Shown here in pieces: positions 48,613 through 59,500 of a stretch of DNA of 64,000 nt (position 1 is its first letter; each line of letters starts with the position of its first letter). Under the pieces are notes generated by a model. The model saw nothing but the letters and a program-made list of their open reading frames with translations. It had not been told where the DNA came from and searched no databases. This DNA comes from Ilyonectria destructans. Lineage: Eukaryota > Ascomycota > Sordariomycetes > Hypocreales > Nectriaceae. The DNA lies in assembly GCA_020740775.1 (NCBI GenBank), contig JAHEWK010000001.1, positions 4,340,001 through 4,404,000 on the forward strand, read 5' to 3'. A program made the translations under genes and the position numbers.

Positions 48613-51600
48613 ATGGTCGACGATGCGGCTTTGGCCGCCGCCGCCGAGATTGTGGCCTCCATTGCCCCGGACTCGCGCTCGCCTGGCTCGATCCCCGTGG
48701 GCGTAGCCTCCACCGTCAAACTCCCCGGCCGTGAGACGCCCGCCAAGCGAAACCTCGAGATTGAACTCCAAAAACTTGCCCTGCGGGTTGGCAAGCTCGA
48801 GGGCCAGGCTTCCACCACCACCACCAACTTGCCCGAGACCCCCAGCGAGACGATAGACTCGCTGTTTGGCGAAGATGGTCTCTCCTTGCCATCCCGCCCC
48901 AAACCTAAACTCTTCCACGCCCAAGGTAGCTTGCACTCTCCGCATCTGCCGTCTATCCAGCTGACAAAGGAAGCCCTCGAAGGCCTTCGTGATCATGTCG
49001 ATGACCAGTCGAAGCTGCTCGACTCCCAGCGCGAAGAGCTGGCCGGCGTCAATGCCCAACTTCTTGAGCAGAAGCAACTGCAGGAGCGTGCCCTCGAGGT
49101 CATGGAGCAAGAACGCATTGCGACCCTAGAACGTGAGCTCTGGAAGCATCAGAAGGCCAACGAGGCCTTCCAAAAGGCCCTCCGAGAAATCGGTGAGATT
49201 GTTACGGCTGTCGCACGCGGTGATTTGACCATGAAGGTCCGAATGAATACCGTCGAAATGGACCCCGAAATCACAACCTTCAAGCGAACCATCAACGCCA
49301 TGATGGATCAACTGCAAACCTTCGCCAGCGAAGTCTCTCGCGTGGCCCGTGAGGTCGGTACTGAAGGCTTGCTGGGTGGCCAGGCTCGGATTGGTGGTGT
49401 CGACGGAACATGGAAGGAATTGACAGACAATGGTATCTCACCAAACACTGCCCCGTTACTCTAATATCATCTAACGAACCCTTGCAGTGAACGTAATGGC
49501 GCAGAACCTGACCGATCAAGGTAAATATTGCCCATGGTGCTCGCCGAATTCCTTGCTCTGTATCTAACATGAGACCACGCAGTGCGAGAAATCGCGTCGG
49601 TAACAACCGCTGTCGCCCATGGAGATTTGACCAAGAAGATTGAAAGACCTGCCCGGGGTGAAATCCTGCAACTGCAACAGACCATCAACACTATGGTTGA
49701 CCAATTACGAACTTTCGCTTCAGAGGTTACGCGTGTGGCAAGAGATGTCGGAACTGAAGGTATCTTGGGTGGACAGGCCGATGTTGGGGGAGTTCAGGGC
49801 ATGTGGAATGACTTGACCGTCAATGTGAACGCCATGGCCAACAACTTGACGACCCAAGTGCGCGACATTATTAAGGTTACGACAGCTGTCGCTAAGGGAG
49901 ACTTGACCCAAAAGGTCCAGGCCGACTGCAGAGGAGAGATCTTTGAGCTCAAGTCTACCATCAACTCCATGGTTGACCAACTGCAGCAGTTTGCCCGCGA
50001 AGTCACCAAGATTGCAAGAGAGGTCGGAACTGAAGGCCGCCTGGGTGGACAAGCTACTGTACACGATGTCGAAGGCACCTGGAGAGACCTCACCGAGAAT
50101 GTCAACGGCATGGCCATGAACCTGACAACCCAAGTGCGAGAAATCGCAAAGGTCACAACGGCTGTGGCCAAGGGCGATCTGACAAAGAAGATTGGGGTTG
50201 AAGTCCAAGGAGAGATTTTGGAGCTCAAGAACACCATCAACCAGATGGTGGACCGACTGGGTACTTTTGCCGTGGAAGTGAGCAAGGTTGCTCGCGAAGT
50301 CGGCACGGATGGAACTCTTGGTGGACAGGCCCAAGTTGCCAACGTCGAGGGCAAATGGAAAGATTTGACCGAAAACGTCAACACCATGGCCTCGAACCTC
50401 ACAGTCCAGGTAAGACTCAGGATCTAGCCACCAGCGGACCCCTCAGCACTACCACCTGCGATCCTTTAGCTAACCCCTTCTTTAGGTTAGGAGTATCTCT
50501 GCCGTAACACAAGCCATTGCCAATGGCGACATGAGTCAGAAGATTGACGTCGAGGCGAACGGAGAGATCCAAGTCCTCAAGGAAACCATCAACAACATGG
50601 TTGATCGTCTATCGAGCTTCTGTTACGAAGTGCAGCGAGTTGCCAAGGACGTGGGTGTCGACGGCAAAATGGGGGCCCAGGCCGACGTGGCTGGGCTTGA
50701 TGGACGGTGGAAGGAGATTACCACCGATGTCAATACCATGGCTAGCAACTTGGTAAGTAGTGATACGAGGACGGAGTAGATGGGTGAGCAGCAACAAGCT
50801 AATGATGATGCAGACAACCCAAGTGCGCGCCTTCTCAGATATTACGAACCTGGCAACCGACGGCGACTTCACCAAGCTGGTCGACGTCGAAGCCTCCGGC
50901 GAAATGGACGAACTGAAACGCAAGATCAACCAAATGATATCCAATCTAAGAGACTCGATCCAAAGGAATACTCAGGCCAGAGAGGCTGCCGAGTTGGCCA
51001 ACAAGACCAAATCAGAGTTTCTCGCCAACATGTCTCATGAGATCCGTACGCCCATGAACGGTATCATTGGCATGACCCAACTCACCCTTGACACCGATCT
51101 GACTCAATATCAACGAGAGATGCTGAATATTGTCAATAATCTTGCCAACAGCCTCCTGACGATCATTGACGACATCCTGGATCTGTCCAAGATTGAGGCC
51201 AGGAGAATGGTGATTGAAGAGATTCCGTATACATTACGAGGAACCGTCTTCAACGCTCTCAAAACTCTAGCTGTCAAGGCGAACGAGAAGTTCTTGGATC
51301 TCACATACAAGGTGGACAGCTCTGTGCCGGACTATGTCATCGGAGACTCCTTCCGTCTCAGGCAAATCATCCTTAACCTTGTCGGCAACGCTATCAAGTT
51401 TACTGAGCACGGCGAAGTTAGTCTGACCATTAAAGAGCGCCCAGACCAGAGCGACGTTGGCCCCGGTGAATATGCCGTGGAGTTTATCGTCGAGGATACG
51501 GGCATTGGCATCGCAAAAGACAAGCTGGACCTGATTTTCGACACCTTCCAGCAGGCCGATGGCTCCATGACTCGCAAGTTTGGTGGAACTGGTCTGGGTC

Positions 51601-52822
51601 TATCCATTTCGAAGCGACTTGTTAACCTGATGGGTGGTGACTTATGGGTCAACAGCGAGCAAGGAAAGGGCAGCGAATTCCATTTCACATGCCGAGTCAG
51701 GCTGGCTCACGACCACACTGAGATGATCGAGCAACAAATTCGACCGTACCGAGGTCACCAAGTCCTCTTCGTGGACAAGGCCCAGTCGAGCTCTGGAACT
51801 GCCATCCGAGGCATGCTTGAGAAGATTGGCCTCCACCCCGTGGTGGTTGACTCGGAGAAGAGCACCGCCCTCACGCGCTTGCAGACGGGTGGCGCCCTTC
51901 CTTATGATGCTATTATTGTGGACTCAATCGACACTGCTAGGAGACTGAGAGCTGTCGACGACTTCAAGTACCTCCCCATTGTTCTGTTGGCGCCCGTCGT
52001 TCACGTGAGCTTGAAGTCGTGCTTGGATCTGGGCATCACGTCATACATGACTACGCCATGCAAACTCATTGACCTGGGCAATGGAATGATTCCTGCACTC
52101 GAGAACAGGGCCACGCCATCCCTTGCAGACAACACCAAGTCGTTTGAAATCCTTCTCGCCGAGGATAACACTGTCAACCAGAGACTGGCAGTCAAAATTC
52201 TGGAGAAGTATCATCACGTCGTCACCGTAGTCGGCAACGGTTGGGAGGCCGTAGAGGCTATCAAGGAGAAGAAGTTTGACGTCATCTTGATGGATGTTCA
52301 GATGCCGATTATGGTAAGCGCCATTTCCTGATGCGCCTGGCCTTCAGCCAGAGGAGAAGACTAACATCGTTCTAGGGCGGATTCGAAGCGACGGGTAAGA
52401 TCCGAGAATACGAGCGGGGCATGGGAACTCACAGAACCCCGATCATCGCTCTGACGGCCCATGCAATGATGGGCGACCGCGAGAAGTGCATCCAAGCGCA
52501 GATGGATGAATATCTTTCGAAGCCTCTGCAGCAGAACCATTTGATCCAGACGATTCTCAAGTGCGCCACCCTCGGGGGCCCCCTGCTCGAGAAGAACCGC
52601 GAACGCGAGCTCGCGATGCACGCCGAAGCGAAGTCGGGATCCAAACACAAGAGTACCGAACAGGGCATGCTGCGACCGACTCTCGAAAGTCGAGCTTTTA
52701 CTAGCCGAGAGCCCATTTCTAGCAATGGACAGGAGGTACCTGCTCTTGTGTCACCAGAGCAAGAAGAAGCATTGGCAAGAGCACGTCACGATTTCTCCGA
52801 TATGAGAAGCATGTCGAACTAA
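48613..52822 (+). CDS. nik-1: Nik1/Os-1 group III hybrid histidine kinase (1297 aa, 6 exons)
   Basis: Exons: 48613-49432, 49488-49520 (33 nt), 49583-50409, 50486-50752, 50814-52313 and 52376-52822. This cytosolic sensor kinase controls the Hog1 osmotic-stress pathway and is the target through which phenylpyrrole and dicarboximide fungicides act. After a coiled N terminus there are six HAMP repeats at about residues 190-700, recognised by repeated TAVAxGDLT and LGGQA motifs. Next come a dimerisation/H-box (NMSHEIRTP, His724), an ATPase domain (N box [25 protein letters not shown]) and a receiver domain with AEDN and phospho-acceptor Asp1143 in LMDVQMPIM. All catalytic residues are present. There is no membrane segment. 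The 33-nt exon lies in the linker after the first HAMP repeat. Confidence 0.96.
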
Positions 52823-54018
52823 CTGGGTTCTGCTTGCCTCCTCTCAGATTCTCATGAGATCGCATAGCACATAGGCAACGAAAGCACGCGCCCGTGCCTG
52901 ATCACGTCGGGCGTTCTGTACCGCTCATGGTTGTACGTTTCGACTTGACTATGCCTGGTTCTGTGCCGAACTTGCGTACCCACCGTTGCGCGCCCTAAGC
53001 ATACGAAAGCAACCGTAAGTGCTCAGAGCATGCCCGCGGAACACATGGTCAAGATTCAATGACAAGCGATTCTACTCTCGCCCACTGCTCACTGGTGCGC
53101 TACTCACTCGGTACCGAATCCGCGCCTCCATGAGCCCCAAAGCGATCCCGGCCAATTTTATGACCATAGCCGGTTGGCCGACGCTTTCCAAATGAAGTAT
53201 CCGGGACTCGCCTCCGCCCCGGCAGGTTGACCTGAGCTTCCCATGTTTTACACACCCTCCCCAACATGTGGCTCTCAGGTCCTCTTGAAGGCAGAGGGGC
53301 GATTGGGTGGATGATTGGGCGCATTATATGCCCGAATAGCTGATGCATCCTTCCCACACCCAGCCTTTTCTTCTCCATTGTATTTACATTACTCCTAGAT
53401 CTTGTTGTTTTTTGGGAACCAGTCTTGCTTGTCGCGCCTTTGTCTTGTTACTACATCACTCTTCAACCACCAGGGGTTTCGGCTCCTCCCCCAATTTATG
53501 CCAACACCGACTCTGACGGATAGACCTGGCATTGTGAATAGCCCGTCCTTTCTCGTCCTCTCTGATTCATCATTTTTATGTGGATGTGTGGAATAAGGGT
53601 AAAGGGGATTCTGGGACGTATGCGAATGATAGGGAAAGGGTGATGGGCATGTTTTGGAGACGTATACAGAGACGAGTCTATGGGTCTACTTATGCCTGTT
53701 TGTAGCGAGATTGGCCTTATTTGGTGGTCCATGGGAGAAAATGGGGGACCATTCTAGCGAATGTGAAATGCCATAGGGGGAGAGTAATCAGTCCCCCGCT
53801 GTTTCACACATGAGCCGTCTGTTGCCTTATTTGTCATTGCCGTCATCATAATATCTACAGCCGAGGCCGTACTGAAGGCCTAGATGCAGCGATACATCCA
53901 AGAGTATGAGTGATCCTATGAGTAGGAACCAACAATCTGTAAAGCAAGATATACTTCATTCGGTTATTAATTACAACCCATGATTCCCATCGACAAGCAT
54001 GACAACACGATTGTCAAC
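52823..54018. other. convergent 3' flanks of Nik1 and the 98-aa gene
   Basis: These 1.2 kb separate two stop codons. AT-rich stretches at 53550-53610 and 53830-53970 fit polyadenylation regions. A 92-codon minus-strand ATG frame (53378-53100) and a 64-codon plus-strand frame have no recognisable features and are not called. Confidence 0.45.
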
Positions 54019-55754
54019 TCATGCATTCTTCCCCTTGTTGGCATCGTCTTCCGTAGGGCCATTGCCAGACAGAGTCTTGCCATTGTTGTCGGCTTTGTTA
54101 GGCTTCGGGGCCTTGGGTTGCTCAGCCTCGTTGGCCTCGAGGGCAGCTAGAATGGCCTCGAGTTTGTCTTCGAGATGGGATAGGTTGGCTTCAAGAGCGG
54201 CGGCAGTCTGCTCACCCCTTGAAAGGGGGAAAGGGTCATGTTAGTGAGGCCACCACCCTGATTACTGTCTATTATGAATAAAAAAAAGGGCCGCCACTAG
54301 GGCTCTGTCAAGAAGGCAGGCAGGGCAGATCGGGATGAGATGGGTCGAAGAAGGTCGAGACCAAACGAAGGAACACTTGGTCCGGGAATCGAGTGATTAG
54401 GGATGGAGGGGTGGATAGAGAAGCGTGAACGTGTGTAAGGGGAAGAATGCATGCATGAATGAACGGATGGTAGCTGCCCCACTGATTGGAAATCTTGCGC
54501 ATGGGTAATTGCCATGTCTGTGATATGGCGGAGATGCGGATGGAACGGACACGGAGTCGGACACGGAGGAGTGGTTGAGAAGTGGCTGAGGGGTGGAGAG
54601 AAGTGCAGATCTCGCTTGAGAGGTTGTATCCACATCCCGAGACCACGAGGCAATGGGGTCTCGATCGCGGTTGTGATTGATGCAGGGCGGATTCCCGAGA
54701 ATCTGGGCCCTCAGAGACCGGCAGAGACCCTCAGGGACCAGCACAGACTCGACGGTCAAGGCTGCAAAACAAACGCCTCCAGATCGGCGTCGACCATCTT
54801 GGCGGGTACAAGTGTTCGGCGACGCCGGCATGTGGCTTTTAGTCTGGCGGCCTTGCCCCAATTCGACTTAATTAGGACCAGCGGGGCGTGTGTTGGTCAA
54901 AACGCATGCGTTAACCGCGGGGAGAAGCTTGAATGAAGCGGGGAAAAAGGAAAGGGGGTAAAAAATACTTTCAGGATGACAGACTTGAAACCCCGAAGCA
55001 AGACGGTGCAAGAAAGAAAAAGAAGTAAGGGCGGGAAACAAGACTTAGGGTAATATTAGATGGATGAGAAGAGATCCAGACAAGAAGGTCTTTCAGAAGC
55101 AATAAGTGCTGTGGTGACACTAGAGGGGTATGTACCTGGTGAGGTCTCGGTAGGCCTAGAACGTGGAGGCTGTCAGTTGAGCGGTGGCGCTTGGAGCGAG
55201 GAGATGCACTGCAGAATGCAGAATGCCGGATGCATGAATGCACATCAGGGATTGCTCGTGGCAGCCAGACGGGGCCTCGACCATGGCGGCTGGGCAGCCC
55301 TGGGCTGGAGAAGGGGACCGGGGGGGGGGTTTCTGGGAGGGGCTGGACTGGGATGAGACAAGCCCAGCTCAGCGGGAAGGGCATGGGAGGCGGGAGACGG
55401 AAGAGGGAGACGGGAAACGGGAAACGGGAAACGGGAAGCGGGAAATCGGGCTGGGTGAAGTGATGAGATGAGATATGGGGCGGCATGCCATTCACTCGCG
55501 AGCCTCGGTGAGACCCAGCCAGTTAGGCTGCATCGGCTGCCATATGGCGATGGCAACATGGAGATGGATGGACGTCTCAAATCGTCCCCACGCGTGAGAT
55601 GGAGGTATGGGGAACATGGGCAGGGAAAAGGATGCGACGAGTCTATGACTGCGCATCATGAATCATGAAGACTGACCTGGGCCAAATCGGTATCCGAGGA
55701 CGACGCTCCGGAAGCTTGGGTGCTGTTGGCGCCAGACTCGTTGGATGGGGCCAT
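54019..55754 (-). CDS. small conserved-looking protein of unknown function (98 aa, 3 exons incl. 20-nt microexon)
   Basis: Exons: 55754-55677 (78 nt), 55155-55136 (20 nt) and 54217-54019 (199 nt), separated by introns of 521 and 918 nt. The junctions are GT...AG, the phases fit (0, then 2), and both introns have good branch sites near their 3' ends (CTGAC; CACTAAC). The protein has a Ser/Asn-rich N terminus, a predicted coiled coil at about residues 27-64 with Leu/Ala heptads (AALEANLSHLEDKLEAILAALEAN), and a Lys/Asn/Gly-rich tail. There is no signal peptide, membrane span or known motif. I do not recognise the family and give no function. It was found by reading splice signals, since each exon is too short to stand out as an open frame. 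Skipping the microexon would give GGG TGA, an immediate stop. Confidence 0.7.
55405..55450. repeat. 7-bp GGGAAAC tandem repeat inside intron 1
   Basis: About six imperfect copies of GGGAAAC/GGGAGAC lie in the first intron of the 98-aa gene, about 250-295 bases from the microexon. Read on the transcribed minus strand it is a pyrimidine-rich GTTTCCC array. Confidence 0.85.
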
Positions 55755-55848
55755 GGTGGTTGTGGCGGTTGCGGTGGATGTAGGGATGGTCAGATCAGAT
55801 GATGGCGCTGCTGGCGGGCGACAGGGTGCGATGCAACGGCGGTGACTG

Positions 55849-55910
55849 TGATGCGATGTGATGTGATGCGATGCGAGTGTTGGATTGTTGGATTGTTGGA
55901 TTGTTGGATT
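55849..55910. repeat. GATG(C/T) and GTTGGATT tandem repeats upstream of the 98-aa gene
   Basis: GATGC/GATGT pentamers (55849-55876) run into four perfect copies of the 8-mer GTTGGATT (55879-55910). The array begins about 95 bp before the start codon of the 98-aa gene, in its promoter or leader. Such short arrays can change length quickly. Confidence 0.85.
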
Positions 55911-56442
55911 GTGGATGGCGGATTGTGGATGGTGGAGGTGTCGACGCAGGCCGGAACACGGAGGAGGCGGTGTCCCGATATCGCGGTACGTGAGGTGCGC
56001 TAGGGCAGGTGCAGGGGTTGCAGTCCGTTGACCGAGTACACGGAGAGCAGGAGCGAGCGGGTAGCAGCACGGTTGGCCGGTCCTAGACAGCTGGACCGCT
56101 GCAAGTACCAGCCGGTGGAGTCCACGGGTAAGCTCCCGAAAGATGTACGGAGATAATTCAGGTCTTGGAGGCACGAGAATGGAGTACGATGATCTGGGAG
56201 GGAGACCTTGATGGTGGGCCCTTGGATGGCATCTCGGTTTTGGGCGTGGTCTCGGCTTCGATGAGGGTCCCACGATGTGCATCCTGGACAACCTCTTCTT
56301 TCAAGGTCGGCATATTCCGTACGTCGTACTCCATGATCAGTAATCATCCCCATGATGCGGTGCGTGCGTATTCCCCGTCCCGTGTGCCGGGGCCTTTCCA
56401 TCACCTGTGCTGAGCAGTCCTTGTTATCCTCCCTGGCATTCC

Positions 56443-56510
56443 TGTGCCCTGTGTGTGCTCTGTGCCCTGTGCCCTGTGCCCCGTGCTCTTTGCCCTGCGC
56501 CCTCTGTCCG
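56443..56510. repeat. degenerate TGTGCCC heptamer repeat
   Basis: A run of about nine TGTGCCC-like heptamers with scattered substitutions (TGTGCTC, CGTGCTC, TTTGCCC, TGCGCCC). It directly precedes the 13-bp array. Confidence 0.75.
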
Positions 56511-56575
56511 GGTACGTGGTACTGGTACGTGTTACTAGTACGTGGTACTGGTACGTGTAACTGGTACGTGGAACA
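56511..56575. repeat. 13-bp repeat, five copies of GGTACGTGGTACT
   Basis: Five contiguous 13-base units with one to three changes each, every one carrying GTACGTG. The unit includes an ACGTG core and a GTAC half-palindrome, so it may act as a clustered binding site; equally it may be only a minisatellite. Confidence 0.85.
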
Positions 56576-59500
56576 GACGGACTACCTCCTAGTAGCATCG
56601 CTTAGTCCTATCCGACGGTCGGTTCGTGGCTGCATCGTAGGCGTGTGAGAAGCGGTGCGTGTGCAGCCACCGCAAGAACAGGCGCACGTCAGATGGGAAA
56701 GTGGGCAAAAGCCGTGCCCGGGGAGATGGGAGATTGGGTCTAGATCGCCGGGAAGTGGGCTACCAAGCCAGCTGAACATGTAGATGGGAACGGACTGGAC
56801 GCATGCTGGGTGGTGGAACATGCTGGTGGAACATGCTGGTATCCGTCCGCAGCAAAGACACATGCATTCCAGCGCACCTGGGCCTAGATATCCCACCGTA
56901 TGCATGTCTCTCTCCTTCCAGCGGGCTGGGTTTGCCGGGCTGGGCTTGAGGCTATGTGATGCTTCTGCAGGAGCTTCCAAAAAAAAAAGTCGACAGCGCG
57001 TGGTGTGGCTTGCCTTGGCTTCCCGTGGCTCCCTCCGGCTCCTCTTTGGGAAGGGGGGAAACCTGGAGGTCGGAGCTTTGGGATCTGCGCAGATGGGGGG
57101 GCATTATCGATCGGTCTGGGCGCAAGCCACATGGCCTGGACCGCGGCGATGCAGCCTGCGTGTACGTACGTGCTGGGACCACATCAGACGTCGAACGATG
57201 CGGAGCCGACGACGACGATGGGAATTGTCGATTTTGGGACCGGACCGTGAGACGAGGTCCATGTTGAACATGGGAAAGCTGACAGAGGATGTGTGTTTTC
57301 CGATTGCCCGTAGACCCTTTGTGGAAATGAGCTACGGAGTCATCTCGCCGGGACGTCTTGCGATGCCGTCGTGCACTACGGCTTAGACTTCACGGCTGAG
57401 TGTCAATGGCATGGCATCAACGTGCTTCCCAGACAACCGGTACATACCTGTCAACTCTGCATTTGGACGCACCCGAGCACTCGGGCACCCGAGTCTCTGG
57501 CTGTGGCACTACTGTGTACGTACTTCCCCATGTGCTTTGTCGACCAAGTCAGCTAGGGTGCCAAGGGTCGACTGAGACCGTACTTCCCGAATCATGAATA
57601 TCTCCGAAGTCTGGGTGGAGGGTCCAGGTCGTGCTGTGTCCTGCGTGTCGGCGCCACAGCCTTCGCGGGCCATCGCCAGCCCTGCGGTCTGGAACACGAC
57701 TCGCGACGCCCACCTCGTGGCTTTCTCGTAAACCAAACACCTAGGACGAATGGTTCGCAGGCGGCCAGCCAAGGCGGGAACCTGGAGCCGAACTAAAAAC
57801 CGTATGCTTGGTGCTCGGTCGCTCAGGCCACGGCCATGCCATGTGTAACGGGTGACTAACCTAAGCTTCGGGACGGACGGAGTCGCGCTGGCGCCCTGGA
57901 AACACCCCCTAGCACCGCTAACACGCCTAGCAGCTGTCGAGCCTCTCTCTTGGGGAGCTGGCTGTCGGCATCACGCACCTCGATAGCGGTGTTTCCCCCG
58001 AACGGAACCAGGCGAGGACCAACCTACCTAAGCAAGGGCCCGGATTGGTCACGAAACCCACTGTCCAAGACCTGCTATTTATGTACTATGTAAATGTTCG
58101 CTGTCGAGCCCACCGGACTACGCGCAAGAGCCTCGTAAAGCCCACTGCGAAGCCCACTGCAATGCCTGCTGAAGGACGGACCCAGCTGTAAAGGAAGCCC
58201 CAGCTTGATGAGTGGGTGATTCAGTCTAAGTCTAAAAGGGAAATCGGCTTGAGCGGTAAACCCCGGGAATACCACAGGTGCGAAGGAAGGTCTGCCCACT
58301 CTGAAGCCGCCTTTCTGGAGCCTCCCAAGCCTTAGTACCAATACCTCCAGAGAGCTCCTTCCCTTGTTAACAACACACCCTAGTCCCGCATCCGGGCTTC
58401 CCAAACGCGCCCCCGGTCACCTGTTTCTTCCCACGCTGCGAGGTCTCTCGGCTTGCGATGTTCTAGACTCACGAGCCTTCGTCTAACACATCCATCTACA
58501 TCCGATTATTTTCGGTCCTGCGAGTCCTGCGATTCTAGGCCCGTGGACCATCCATTCATGGACCATCCGACCTTGTTGCTCGTCGGGGAAGCGGCCTCGT
58601 CTGGGCAGCCCCAAGCGAATGCGAATCGGCATCATCTTCTCTGGTTGCTCCTAGAGGACTCGCTTTGACTCTAGCTGACTCTTGCTGGCTGCTTGGTGCG
58701 TGTGATGGATCAATCACCCGAGTCATAGAACCGTCCTGCCCACTCTACGGCTCGCGATTGCTATGGACACGGATACTCGCGGACGGGATCATTAAACTGG
58801 CCTTGGGGTTATGCGTTCCGTGGGCGGCTTCGGGACCAGGGCCGTGACGGACCCTTGTTGTCTGTGGCGCTCGAACAGAAACCCAGACACCGGCCAAGGC
58901 CGAACCGGTGGGCGGAGGAGACTCGCCGCAACATTCGTCGGGGGGCCGGCCAGCCAATACCGGCCCACACCAGGGCGGGCTGGAAAAGGATGGAGATTCT
59001 AGGGCCCTGTTACCAAATTCCCATTATCGCCATGGGCGATTTTCCACCACGGCCAATGCCAGCGCCCGGTGTATGGTATCGCCCCCGGCTGAGAACCGAC
59101 ACACCGGACAGGCTGATGGATAGTTATTGACGGCGACTGGTTCCCTGAGCCGTTTGGAGCACATGGGGGCTGCCAAGAAAACTGATCAGATCAGATGTGG
59201 CCCAGGCATTGAAAGACTGAGCACACCAACAAGTACCTACTGAAGCTGCCAAAACTGGTGGTACCTCACCATCATAATAAGCAAGCCAATTGTGACAAGG
59301 AGATCGCATTGTACGATTTGATGCCATGGAATAGGGCCTATTCCTCGAGATGCGTCAGCCGATCCGGCCAGCCTCACCACTGGGGAGACTTCTGTTCAGC
59401 ACGGCATGACGAAAGACGGCCGCCGGTGAAATTCTACTATGACGCCAGTGGGTATATCCGTTTGGTCATGAAGAGGGGACATTTTAGCAAGAGGCCGCGT

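Noticed and set aside
53100..53378. 92-codon minus-strand ATG frame
   Set aside because: Lies in a convergent 3' flank, has no recognisable motif and no supporting exon.
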